Origin: an uncultured Bacillaceae bacterium
GTDB taxonomy: Bacteria; Bacillota; Bacilli; Bacillales; Caldibacillaceae
DNA: 13,658 bases
Assembly: GCA_937951955.1 (NCBI GenBank)
Contig: CALGAD010000027.1
Coordinates: forward strand, 1-13,658
Direction of reading: 5' to 3'
Part shown: positions 1 through 6,973 of the stretch, piece by piece
Layout of the letters: each line of letters starts with the position of its first letter
Position numbering within the stretch: position 1 is the first letter of the stretch
The notes under the pieces: generated by a model
What the model was told of the DNA's origin: nothing
What the model saw: the letters and a program-made list of their open reading frames with translations, nothing else
The model's database searches: none
Program-made: the position numbers and the translations under genes

Positions 1-51
1 TTGTAAAAAAGTCGTTAAGATTCACGAGCTACATTATTCGAAAAAATGGAA

Positions 52-83
52 AAGGTCTGGAGTCAATATTTCCTCCAGACCTT
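52..83 (-). terminator. Intrinsic terminator of the chemotaxis receptor gene
   Basis: Perfect 11-bp inverted repeat AAGGTCTGGAG / CTCCAGACCTT with a 10-nt loop. Read on the minus strand it lies about 25 nt past the receptor stop codon and is followed by TTCCATTTTTT, the layout of a rho-independent terminator. Nothing codes between it and the left edge. Confidence 0.85.
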
Positions 84-107
84 AAAAGAGTTCGTTTTCA
101 TTTCCTA

Positions 108-1814
108 TTATATTTTAAAGTGCTGCACGACCTCCTGCAATTTGTCCGCGTCGTCTTTCATTTGTTGGGTGTTCTGGGCAATTTTCTCCATGGATTCACT
201 GGCTTCCTGAATCGTATGGGTCGTCTCTTCTACTGCTGATGCCGATTCTTGAGATACGGACGAAATCGTTTCAATGGAGGTGCCAAAGGATTTCGAGTCA
301 TCGATCACTTTATATAATGAATCCATCGCTTTTCCTAGCTGCTCACCAACAATATCAATTAATTCCATTATTTTTGTAAATGTTTCGCCTGTGACATGAA
401 TTTGATCCGTACCCTGTTCGACAAGTTCATATCCTTCTTCTAACGATTGCAGCACATTTTTCGATGAATCATTAATATCATGCAAGATGGAGCTGATGTT
501 CGAAACCGATGAGTTTACTTGCTCGGCGAGATTCCGCACTTCATCCGCTACGACTGCAAAGCCCCGACCATATTCGCCAGCCCGTGCTGCTTCAATGGAG
601 GCATTCAGAGCGAGTAAGTTCGTTTGATCTGCAATTTCTTTGATGACAATAATTAGTTGATTAATATTATTAATTTTCATATCCAGACCTTTTAACAATC
701 CTAAGGAATGGTTAATTTTGTCATTAATGACGTTCATATTCTGGACAGATTCATCCATATACTGGCTGCCTTTTTCGGCCATGGAATCCATATCTCCAGC
801 TAATTTCCTGACCGTTTCCGTTTGATATACCGAATCGGCAATGATCTGGAAAAAGTCGCTCATTTGCTCAAACAAATGATTGGCGGAATTGGCCTGTTCT
901 TCCGCGCCACTCGATAATTCTTCCATTGTTGAAGCGATTTGCTGACTACCGGCTTGTAATTCATCAGCGTTTTCAAAAATCTCTTTACTTTTATTAGCCA
1001 AATGATTGGATATATATGTAATCTGGGCGATGATAGCATTCAAGTTTTGCTTCATCGTATTGATGGACTGGCTCAGCTGGCCAATTTCATCCTTCCGACC
1101 ATCATCCTTCAAATCTTCCACCTGCAGGTTTCCATTTGCAATTTCATTCGAAACAAAGACGACTTCCTTTAAATTTTTTTGAATTCCTCTGCTAATAAAC
1201 TCCATTAACGCGGAGCCCACAACAGCTACAATAACGAAAGAGGCAACAATGATGATATTGGCACTGAAGGCACTTCCTACAGTATTTTCATAAGCGCGCT
1301 TACTATTTTCCGTCGCCATTTTTTCAAGCTCGGTTAATAGTTTGGCAGTTTTATCGCTAATTTCACGCGTCTCACTTCGCGCCTTTTGAATCTCATTCAA
1401 GTTTCCATCTTGAGACGCTTGAAAAATAACGGTTTCGAAAATTTCATTATGAAGACGGTTATTTTCCATAATCTCGTTCAACAGCTCTTTTTCTTTCGCG
1501 GTATTAAGGAATGGCGTAAGCTCCTCAACTAAGGCATCAAATTGAGCGGATAATTCGTCAAAATCCGTTTTAAACTGCACCCAGTCTGTCAGTAAAAAGT
1601 CAGCCACTTTCATATCCTTTGCTGAAAAAACCGCATTCATATTGGAAACAATTTGCTGCACTTCACTTTCATTGCGAATAATATCGATATTTTTGCGTAC
1701 GTTCAAAAATAAATAACCGCTGATCGCTGCAGCAATTAAAAAAAACGCTATCGTTGATAAAAAAGCGATTCGATATTTTGTACTGATGCGGGCATTGTTG
1801 TAAAATTTGAACAC
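108..1814 (-). CDS. Methyl-accepting chemotaxis protein (transmembrane)
   Basis: Transmembrane chemoreceptor that would control the CheA-CheW kinase complex. Numbering from the upstream GTG at 1826: TM1 about 17-41, an extracellular mostly helical sensor segment of about 145 residues, TM2 about 187-211, HAMP about 212-265, then a long coiled-coil signalling domain. The conserved hairpin tip is plain at about 397-432 (ADQTNLLALNASIEAARAGE, then GRGFAVVADEVR). The sensor segment looks like a four-helix-bundle ligand domain, so the ligand cannot be guessed. No C-terminal CheR/CheB-tethering pentapeptide is visible. I prefer the GTG at 1814 (codon 5 of the longer frame) because GGAG lies 11 nt before it, whereas the GTG at 1826 has GGA directly abutting. 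It appears monocistronic, with its own terminator and about 350 nt of upstream non-coding DNA. Confidence 0.93.
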   Translation of the reverse strand: MFKFYNNARISTKYRIAFLSTIAFFLIAAAISGYLFLNVRKNIDIIRNESEVQQIVSNMNAVFSAKDMKVADFLLTDWVQFKTDFDELSAQFDALVEELTPFLNTAKEKELLNEIMENNRLHNEIFETVIFQASQDGNLNEIQKARSETREISDKTAKLLTELEKMATENSKRAYENTVGSAFSANIIIVASFVIVAVVGSALMEFISRGIQKNLKEVVFVSNEIANGNLQVEDLKDDGRKDEIGQLSQSINTMKQNLNAIIAQITYISNHLANKSKEIFENADELQAGSQQIASTMEELSSGAEEQANSANHLFEQMSDFFQIIADSVYQTETVRKLAGDMDSMAEKGSQYMDESVQNMNVINDKINHSLGLLKGLDMKINNINQLIIVIKEIADQTNLLALNASIEAARAGEYGRGFAVVADEVRNLAEQVNSSVSNISSILHDINDSSKNVLQSLEEGYELVEQGTDQIHVTGETFTKIMELIDIVGEQLGKAMDSLYKVIDDSKSFGTSIETISSVSQESASAVEETTHTIQEASESMEKIAQNTQQMKDDADKLQEVVQHFKI

Positions 1815-1840
1815 CTTTACTACCACTCCGTTTCTATCTG

Positions 1841-1867
1841 ATATCCAAAGTTAGGAAAGAACTACTA
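1841..1867 (-). promoter_or_regulatory. Very weak sigma-D-like promoter candidate for the chemoreceptor
   Basis: On the minus strand TAGT, 15 nt, TTGGATAT lies just upstream of the receptor gene. Known sigma-D motility promoters read TAAA-N15-GCCGATAT. Spacing fits but only about half the bases match, so this is a guess based on position and gene type. The rest of 1868-2084 is AT-rich and holds no convincing gene. Confidence 0.15.
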
Positions 1868-2077
1868 TTATTTTATTATCCCTATTCATTTATGACAATA
1901 GGCTGAATACTGATAGGATTAAGAAAGTATATTTTGCTAGAATGTAATTTTTTAGGACAATTAGATGATTTTTTTATAATTATCAATAAACAATTACTAG
2001 TTATATCATACCAAATAACTAATAGGATTATTTTACCAATTTCATTGGATGTTTTAAAATTTGGTGAACTTTTCCAT

Positions 2078-2144
2078 AAAAAAATCATACTGTATACCTG
2101 CCGGTGATGCTAAAACATCTTTAATCGAAAGGTATACAGTATGA
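2078..2144 (-). terminator. Terminator of the yclJK-type operon, long nested hairpin
   Basis: Perfect 15-bp arms TCATACTGTATACCT (2085-2099) and AGGTATACAGTATGA (2130-2144) enclose a 30-nt loop. Inside the loop GATG (2106-2109) can pair with CATC (2116-2119). On the minus strand, 17 nt past the kinase stop, the outer stem is followed by seven T residues (A tract 2078-2084 on plus), so it works as an intrinsic terminator. The long perfect stem with a large structured loop is unusual. Confidence 0.8.
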
Positions 2145-2161
2145 CTGAACTTTTGTTACCT

Positions 2162-3589
2162 TTATTCTTTTGCTAGTTGCTCCTGCGGAAAAGGAAGGTG
2201 AATGGTAAATTTCGTTCCTCTTCCTTTTTCGCTTTCCACAAAAATTTTCCCTTTATGCAAGGAAACGAGCTGTTTTACAATGGATAAGCCAAGGCCGAAT
2301 TCACCAAATGGATTCGTGCGCCGGGAAAGATCAGCCCGGTAAAATCGTTCCCAAATATTCTCGATTTCATCCGGATCCATACCAATACCCGTATCTTCAA
2401 TTTCAATGATCGTTACGTTTTCTTCTTGCTTCCCGCGCAACGTAATGGTTCCGTTTTCCGTGAACTGAATACTATTTTTCGTTATATTCAGCAAGATTTG
2501 AATGAGGCGATCATAGTCGGCATAAATGAGTGGGTCGCCGCTTACATCGATGATAATTGTATTTCCTTTTTCGGCGGCTAATATTTGTAGCTGTTCCTCG
2601 ATGATTTCCAGAGCTTCTGCCAGATGGATGACCTCTTTGTTGAGGGTAACCTGGTTGGATCGAATTTTTTCATAATCAAGATTTTCATTAACGAGGCGAA
2701 TTAACCGTTTTGCTTCTTTATTGACGAGTTCCAGCGCCTTTTCCTTTTCTTCTTCAGGAATCATATCGTTTTTCAAACCTTCAACGATACCACTGATCGT
2801 TGTTAATGGAGTCCGCATTTCATGGGAAACATCGGCCATAAACTGTCGTCTCCGCTTCTCCGAGCGTTCCACTTCTTCAAAAGACTCCTGTAATTTTTCC
2901 GCCATTTTCCGGAAATTCCCGGCCAATTGCCCGATTTCATCAAAGTCCGATTCGGGGACGACAACGTTGTACTCCCCTTTGGCGATGGAAGACGTCGCCT
3001 TTTGTAACTGTTTGATCCGGCGAACTAATATGTTCGAGGAAATCACACTTAAAATACCGGATACAAGAACGACAATAAGCCCGGTTAACACCATATAGCG
3101 GTTAAATTGATGGACCATTTCCCGCGTTCCACTAACAGGAGAGGTTAACAAAATCCCTCCTAAAAAGTAGTCACCGCGTATAAACGGGATGACCACGAGG
3201 GATACCGCCTGGTCAAAGCGCTGGATGTCGACGTTGATAATAATACGTTTCCCATTTTTTATGCGATTCCATTCACTTTCCGTGAACAATAGCTTCACAC
3301 TGCTATCACTGATCGGGAACTGGACATTGCCCTCGGCATCGAAAATAGAAAAGACAATGTCCCGATCCGCTAAAATGTTTTGATATTGGCTTAATATGCG
3401 CTGGTTTTCAAGCAAATTAAATCCTAAATCTTCTAATATATTTTCCCCGTAAGAAATTAACTCTTCGCTCTTATTTTGAAAAACGAGATTTTCCACAAAT
3501 TGCGACATGACGATACCGATGGCTAAAAATGCAACTAAAATAATCGTCAGGTGACTTAACATTTGCTGATATAAATATTTGAACCTCAT
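2162..3589 (-). CDS. yclK: Membrane sensor histidine kinase, YclK-like
   Basis: 475-aa sensor kinase that would autophosphorylate and phosphorylate the response regulator encoded just upstream. TM1 is about 13-34, an extracytoplasmic sensor segment of about 130 residues follows, TM2 is about 166-187 and HAMP about 188-240. HisKA contains FMADVSHEMRTPLTT with phospho-acceptor H256. The ATPase domain shows the N-box around N368/N372 (LLNITKNSIQFT), G1 DTGIGM at 399-404, F-box WERFYRAD at 413-420 and G2 GEFGLGL at 429-435. Length and several stretches (ENLDYEKIRS, ITKNSIQFT, IWERFYRAD) match my recollection of B. subtilis YclK (about 473 aa), hence the symbol; I could not align it. The ATG follows the regulator's TAA with no gap and its SD (GGTGGAG) lies inside the regulator's last codons, so translation is probably coupled. 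The signal sensed is unknown. Confidence 0.9.
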   Translation of the reverse strand: MRFKYLYQQMLSHLTIILVAFLAIGIVMSQFVENLVFQNKSEELISYGENILEDLGFNLLENQRILSQYQNILADRDIVFSIFDAEGNVQFPISDSSVKLLFTESEWNRIKNGKRIIINVDIQRFDQAVSLVVIPFIRGDYFLGGILLTSPVSGTREMVHQFNRYMVLTGLIVVLVSGILSVISSNILVRRIKQLQKATSSIAKGEYNVVVPESDFDEIGQLAGNFRKMAEKLQESFEEVERSEKRRRQFMADVSHEMRTPLTTISGIVEGLKNDMIPEEEKEKALELVNKEAKRLIRLVNENLDYEKIRSNQVTLNKEVIHLAEALEIIEEQLQILAAEKGNTIIIDVSGDPLIYADYDRLIQILLNITKNSIQFTENGTITLRGKQEENVTIIEIEDTGIGMDPDEIENIWERFYRADLSRRTNPFGEFGLGLSIVKQLVSLHKGKIFVESEKGRGTKFTIHLPFPQEQLAKE

Positions 3590-4282
3590 TTACTCCACCG
3601 TCTCATCAAATTTATAACCGACTCCCCAAACCGTATGGAAAAAGGGCTGTTCTTTCGTTCCCACCTTATTCCGCAATCGTTTAATATGAACGTCTACCGT
3701 CCGCTCATCGCCGTAAAAATTATAGCCCCAGACGCGATCTAAGAGTTGGTCCCGGGAAAAAACTTGCCGTGGATGCTGGAGAAAAAAGGTGAGTAAATCA
3801 AATTCTTTCGGTGTTAAATTATCGACCAATTTCCCGTCCAGATAAACTTCTCTTGTTCTTTTATTCACTTTGAAATGTTTCGTTTGGATAATATTTTTCT
3901 CTTCATCGCTTTTCTTTGCATTATGTACTCTTCTTGTAACGGCTTTGATGCGGGCCATTAAGGTCATCGGGCTGAAAGGCTTCGTCACATAGTCATCTGC
4001 TCCCATCTCCAGACCAAATACTTGATCGGTTTCACTATCTTTTGCCGTTAGCATGATGATGGGAACATCGCTACCTTCCTCCCGGATTTTCCGGCAAATC
4101 GTCACACCGTCCATCCCCGGCAACATCCAGTCAACGATTAATAAATCCCACGGTTCCCTCTTAAACCGCTCATAGCCTTCGACACCGTCATGGACAAAAA
4201 CCCCTTCCATACCTTCCTTTGTAAAAAACATTTCTAGCATGGAACATAAACTTTCATTATCTTCAATTACGAGAATTTTCAT
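3590..4282 (-). CDS. yclJ: OmpR/PhoB-family response regulator, YclJ-like
   Basis: 230-aa response regulator: receiver domain (about 1-118) and winged-helix C-terminal DNA-binding domain (about 132-228). Acidic pocket E7/D8, phospho-acceptor D51 (LLIVDWMLPG), switch T79 and K101 (TKPFSP) are present. The C-terminal domain has the family signature LTPKEFDLL and the recognition-helix region RTVDVHIKRLRNKVG. It is the first gene of a two-gene operon with the kinase. The start has a strong SD (AAAGGAGAT) 8 nt upstream. The N-terminal pattern (MKILVIEDN, then SETDQVFGLEMGADDYVTKPFSP) recalls the YclJ subgroup, which in B. subtilis is reported to be induced by ResD under oxygen limitation. Phased repeats upstream (4354-4399) suggest autoregulation. 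Confidence 0.92.
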   Translation of the reverse strand: MKILVIEDNESLCSMLEMFFTKEGMEGVFVHDGVEGYERFKREPWDLLIVDWMLPGMDGVTICRKIREEGSDVPIIMLTAKDSETDQVFGLEMGADDYVTKPFSPMTLMARIKAVTRRVHNAKKSDEEKNIIQTKHFKVNKRTREVYLDGKLVDNLTPKEFDLLTFFLQHPRQVFSRDQLLDRVWGYNFYGDERTVDVHIKRLRNKVGTKEQPFFHTVWGVGYKFDETVE

Positions 4283-4311
4283 ATACGGACATCTCCTTTA
4301 AATTTAGAATA

Positions 4312-4340
4312 TCTATGTCGGAGAAAAAAGTAAAATACAA
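4312..4340 (-). promoter_or_regulatory. Candidate promoter of the yclJK-type operon
   Basis: On the minus strand TTGTAT, 17 nt, CATAGA lies about 30-58 nt upstream of the regulator ATG and just downstream of the repeat array. Both hexamers are imperfect, as expected for an activator-dependent promoter. Assigned from spacing and position only. Confidence 0.35.
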
Positions 4341-4353
4341 TCTAACGGGATAA

Positions 4354-4399
4354 TATTCATTCATAAAATCGCAAAAGTTTATTCATAATTTATTCATAT
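4354..4399 (-). promoter_or_regulatory. 11-nt phased direct repeats, probable YclJ-type operator
   Basis: Minus-strand units read TATGAATAAAT, TATGAATAAAC, TTTTGCGATTT, TATGAATGAAT at an exact 11-nt period; the third is degenerate. On plus, ATTCATA recurs at 4359, 4381 and 4392. One-helical-turn direct repeats are the usual binding sites of OmpR/PhoB-family dimers. The array sits 75-115 nt upstream of a gene for such a regulator, which suggests autoregulation. The plus-strand form TTCATAATTT equals a TTCATANTTT motif that I recall, unverified, for B. subtilis YclJ. Confidence 0.6.
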
Positions 4400-4452
4400 A
4401 TTTACGGTACAGTTAAATTTAGAAGAAAGGCTTCCTCCTTTCATATAGATTT

Positions 4453-4486
4453 ATGGAGCTATCCAGGGCGATAGCTCCATTTTTTA
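4453..4486 (+). terminator. Intrinsic terminator pointing along the plus strand
   Basis: Perfect 11-bp arms ATGGAGCTATC / GATAGCTCCAT with a 6-nt loop, followed on the plus strand by TTTTTA. On the minus strand no T-run follows. It overlaps the lipoprotein stop codon (4484-4486), yet no plus-strand gene lies upstream. It may still limit lipoprotein read-through as a bare hairpin, or end an unannotated plus-strand transcript. Confidence 0.6.
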
Positions 4487-5098
4487 TCGTTTTATTTCAA
4501 TTTGGGTCGTTCCTTCCAGTTCACTTTTTGGAACTTCGGTTTTATCATGGGCTGCCACGTTGGCTGTAACCGTAAACACGATCGTATAGTTGCCGTCTGG
4601 GACCATCTTCCCTTCCTTATCCATACCATCCCATTTTTCCTGAAAATTGAATTTTTCTCCTGCCGCGAGCATGGTCTCGTGAATGGCCATGATAAACATT
4701 TTGCCATCTGACCAGCGATACACTAATTCATTTTTGTCATTGTAGACAAAAAAGTCATACTCCTGACCCGATGAAAAGGTGAACATTAGATCTTTGCCGG
4801 ATATATTTTCGAGGGTGAAATCCAGGATAAATTGACCGTCCTTTTCTTCAACTGTTAATTTCGTAGCGATTGATTCCGGCTGTACATCCTTTTTCTTAAT
4901 CATATTTGCTAGTTTCCGTTTGTTGACATCCTTTTTCTTTTTGAAGGAGGAATCCATGCCCTCATCCCCTTTTGTTACCGAGTTATCTTCTGAAATGTGA
5001 TCATTGGCTTCCTGTCCATTTTCTCCACACCCAAATAACAAACTGCATAATCCTATTATAAGAAAAATTCGTAAAAGGTTGACACATTTTCTTTGCAT
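4484..5098 (-). CDS. Lipoprotein with a BsuPI-type (intracellular proteinase inhibitor) domain
   Basis: 204-aa predicted lipoprotein. A lipoprotein signal peptide (hydrophobic 8-23, lipobox LFGC, lipidated C24) is followed by a charged, lysine-rich linker to about 75. A beta-sandwich-like domain (about 80-185) carries the BsuPI family pattern: SSGQEYDFFVYN, VYRWSDGKMF, an AAGEKFNF strand, PDGNYT. The family is named for an inhibitor of the B. subtilis intracellular proteinase, which is cytoplasmic. This protein should be anchored outside the membrane, so inhibition of an intracellular protease is unlikely and its partner is unknown. The SD is AGGGGGTGG, 4 nt before the ATG. It lies upstream of and in the same direction as yclJK, separated by about 200 nt containing a hairpin and the phased repeats, so co-transcription is not assured. 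Confidence 0.82.
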   Translation of the reverse strand: MQRKCVNLLRIFLIIGLCSLLFGCGENGQEANDHISEDNSVTKGDEGMDSSFKKKKDVNKRKLANMIKKKDVQPESIATKLTVEEKDGQFILDFTLENISGKDLMFTFSSGQEYDFFVYNDKNELVYRWSDGKMFIMAIHETMLAAGEKFNFQEKWDGMDKEGKMVPDGNYTIVFTVTANVAAHDKTEVPKSELEGTTQIEIKR

Positions 5099-5185
5099 TT
5101 CACCACCCCCTATTGATTAGACGATGGCGGTAAAATTCCGTTACATCTTCCAATGGTATTCATTCTAAAGAATAGCCATCACGGT

Positions 5186-5213
5186 AAAAAAAAAGATCCG
5201 TAAAAACGGATCT
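5186..5213 (-). terminator. Intrinsic terminator of the dedA-uppP operon
   Basis: 8-bp stem AGATCCGT / ACGGATCT with an AAAA loop (5194-5213). Read on the minus strand it starts 9 nt past the uppP stop and the T-run continues to 5186 (A tract on plus). Confidence 0.88.
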
Positions 5214-5221
5214 CTACAATA

Positions 5222-6073
5222 TTAAAAGTACACAACAATAATGAGGATTATCGCGAGAATTATACGATAGATGGCAAAGGGGACAAGTTTTATTTTATTA
5301 ATTAATCTTAAAAAGAAGCGAATAAATACTAATGCGAATATAAAGGCACTAATAAAACCAACGATAAAGAGTGGCAATACTTCAGGAGTAAAGTACTCCC
5401 AGTTTTTCAGTAAGGAGAGAAAACTGGCCCCTGCCATGATTGGCACCGCCATAATAAATGTAAAATCGGAAGCTGCCCGGTGGCTTAATCCCGTTAATAC
5501 CCCACCTGATATCGTTGCCCCGGAACGGGAAAAGCCCGGCCAAAGTGATAAACATTGGTATAAACCGATGATGAATGCCTGTTTATATGTAATCTGGTCA
5601 ACCGTTTCTATAACGGGACGTTCCTGACTCCGCCGTTTCCCGTACCAATCGGCAAAAATCATTAATAAAGCTCCGACAAATAAACTAATAACCACATATT
5701 CTACACCAAACAAATATTCATCGATAATTTCTTCAAAAAGGACTCCGAGAATCCCCGCTGGAATAATTCCGACAATCACGTGTGTGAGTTTTAAATGGCC
5801 TTGAGGTTTTTCTCCAAGCTTATATGTTTTCCTTTTTAAACCGAGCAAGTCAAGAAAACGTTCAAAGAAAATAACAACTACTGCAAGAATAGATCCTAAT
5901 TGAATCACAACTAAAAATGTATTTTTGACGCTTTCCTCTCCGAAAAATTCAACGGAACGGAGCCATAAATCATCAACGATAATCATATGCCCCGTAGAAG
6001 AGACCGGCGCAAACTCTGTGATCCCTTCGACAAGGCCTAAAATAATCACTTTTATAAAGTTTATCAATTCCAT
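5222..6073 (-). CDS. uppP: Undecaprenyl-diphosphatase UppP (BacA family)
   Basis: 283-aa polytopic membrane enzyme that hydrolyses undecaprenyl pyrophosphate to undecaprenyl phosphate, recycling the lipid carrier for peptidoglycan and other wall polymers; family members confer bacitracin tolerance when abundant. The two catalytic signatures are intact: EGITEFAPVSSTGHM at 16-30 (E16, E20, H29) and PGFSRSGATISGG at 179-191 (R183). About eight hydrophobic segments fill the rest, and the length is normal for the family. SD AAGGAGAT lies 8 nt before the ATG. It is the second gene of a minus-strand pair, 24 nt downstream of a DedA-family gene and followed by its own terminator. Confidence 0.96.
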   Translation of the reverse strand: MELINFIKVIILGLVEGITEFAPVSSTGHMIIVDDLWLRSVEFFGEESVKNTFLVVIQLGSILAVVVIFFERFLDLLGLKRKTYKLGEKPQGHLKLTHVIVGIIPAGILGVLFEEIIDEYLFGVEYVVISLFVGALLMIFADWYGKRRSQERPVIETVDQITYKQAFIIGLYQCLSLWPGFSRSGATISGGVLTGLSHRAASDFTFIMAVPIMAGASFLSLLKNWEYFTPEVLPLFIVGFISAFIFALVFIRFFLRLINKIKLVPFAIYRIILAIILIIVVYF

Positions 6074-6097
6074 ATAAAAAATCTCCTTTTCCTTCCG

Positions 6098-6709
6098 TTA
6101 AGAGTTTTTCCTGCGATAACGTATATAGTAAATACAGGCAATCACGACAAGAATTAGTAATAGCACGTAGACGATGTTTGAATAAATATCCATATAGTAG
6201 ACGATGATCTCCCACGATTCACCGAGATAGGCACCAAGACCGACAAGGAGCGTATTCCAGATTAATGTCCCGATCGTTGTGAAAAACAGAAATATCCCCA
6301 TATTCATCCGGTTCATGCCCGCAGGAATTGAAATCAAGCTGCGGAGGACGGGAACCATTCGGCAAAAGAATACGGTCCATATCCCGTAGCGATCGAACCA
6401 ATCATTGGCCTTATGGATGTCTTCCTTTTTCAAACGTAAAATATGTCCCCAGCGTTCGACAATTTTCTCCAGCCGCTTCACATCTAAAAGCCGACCAATC
6501 CAGTATAAGATGAGTGCTCCAAAAAGCGAACCGAGTGTCGCAAATATAATCACACCAACTACAGTTAACGTCGTTCGAGTCGTCATGAAACCACCAAAGG
6601 TTAAAATCACCTCTGAAGGAATAGGAGGGAAAATATTTTCTACAAGAATGAGTAAAAATACTCCTAAATAACCAAATTGTTCCATAAAATGAAGAATCCA
6701 GTTTTCCAT
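6098..6709 (-). CDS. DedA-family membrane protein, candidate undecaprenyl-phosphate translocase
   Basis: 203-aa polytopic membrane protein. Numbering from the ATG at 6709: DedA signatures VENIFPPIPSEV at 23-34 (E24, E33), GSLFGALILYWIGR at 60-73, and FFCRMVPVLRS with IPAGMNRM at about 114-135 (R117, R123, G131), then C-terminal helices ending in a basic tail. DedA proteins include recently described flippases (UptA) that return undecaprenyl phosphate to the cytoplasmic face; phosphatidylethanolamine and other lipid roles are also reported within the superfamily. The adjacent uppP 24 nt downstream favours the carrier-recycling role, by inference. I chose the ATG at 6709 over the in-frame TTG at 6727 because GGAGG sits 5 nt before it. 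Confidence 0.9.
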   Translation of the reverse strand: MENWILHFMEQFGYLGVFLLILVENIFPPIPSEVILTFGGFMTTRTTLTVVGVIIFATLGSLFGALILYWIGRLLDVKRLEKIVERWGHILRLKKEDIHKANDWFDRYGIWTVFFCRMVPVLRSLISIPAGMNRMNMGIFLFFTTIGTLIWNTLLVGLGAYLGESWEIIVYYMDIYSNIVYVLLLILVVIACIYYIRYRRKNS

Positions 6710-6755
6710 AATAGCCTCCAACATCAAGTATGATAAAACTTGTCCATATTACATA

Positions 6756-6973
6756 CTATTTATTTTTATTCGAAACATGCATACGATACCTATAATATCC
6801 CAATTTCTTCATCATTTCCACACCACCAGCCAAATTTTTCGCACGGAATCCGTTCAAATTTTTAAAGCTCGAACGACTGCTAGAGTAACCATTCCATTAG
6901 AAAAGGAAGAGGATATAATCCCCTTCCTTCCTGGAGTTAACCCCGTGATCCTACCTGTGGCGAGCTTTAGCAT
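6756..6973 (-). pseudogene. Remnant of a rhodanese-like domain gene, frameshifted
   Basis: A minus-strand open segment (6896-6756, 46 codons, preceded by TAA and lacking a start) encodes SSFKNLNGFRAKNLAGGVEM and ends in a basic tail. GF-x-A-x-NLAGG is the hallmark of the last strand and helix of rhodanese (sulfurtransferase) domains. The preceding part appears in another frame: an ATG at 6973 opens 39 codons ending SNGMVTLAVVRALKI. Joining them across an A/T run near 6860 gives VVRALK-NGFRAKNLAGG, the expected spacing, which suggests a frameshift. The active-site cysteine of the CxxGxxS loop is not visible; a serine stands where it might lie. Not functional as seen. The identification rests on a short motif. 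Confidence 0.45.

Noticed and set aside
1882..2088. 68-codon minus-strand open frame between the kinase terminator and the chemoreceptor gene
   Set aside because: Its start codon lies inside the terminator hairpin, there is no SD, and the product is a low-complexity Ile/Lys/Asn/Ser string typical of AT-rich non-coding DNA.
2721..3098. 125-codon plus-strand open frame inside the histidine kinase gene
   Set aside because: Fully antisense to conserved kinase motifs, Ser-rich shadow composition, no SD.
4315..4353. 12-codon plus-strand mini-ORF (MSEKKVKYNLTG) ahead of the plus-oriented terminator
   Set aside because: No SD or plus-strand promoter is visible, and it overlaps the minus-strand control region.
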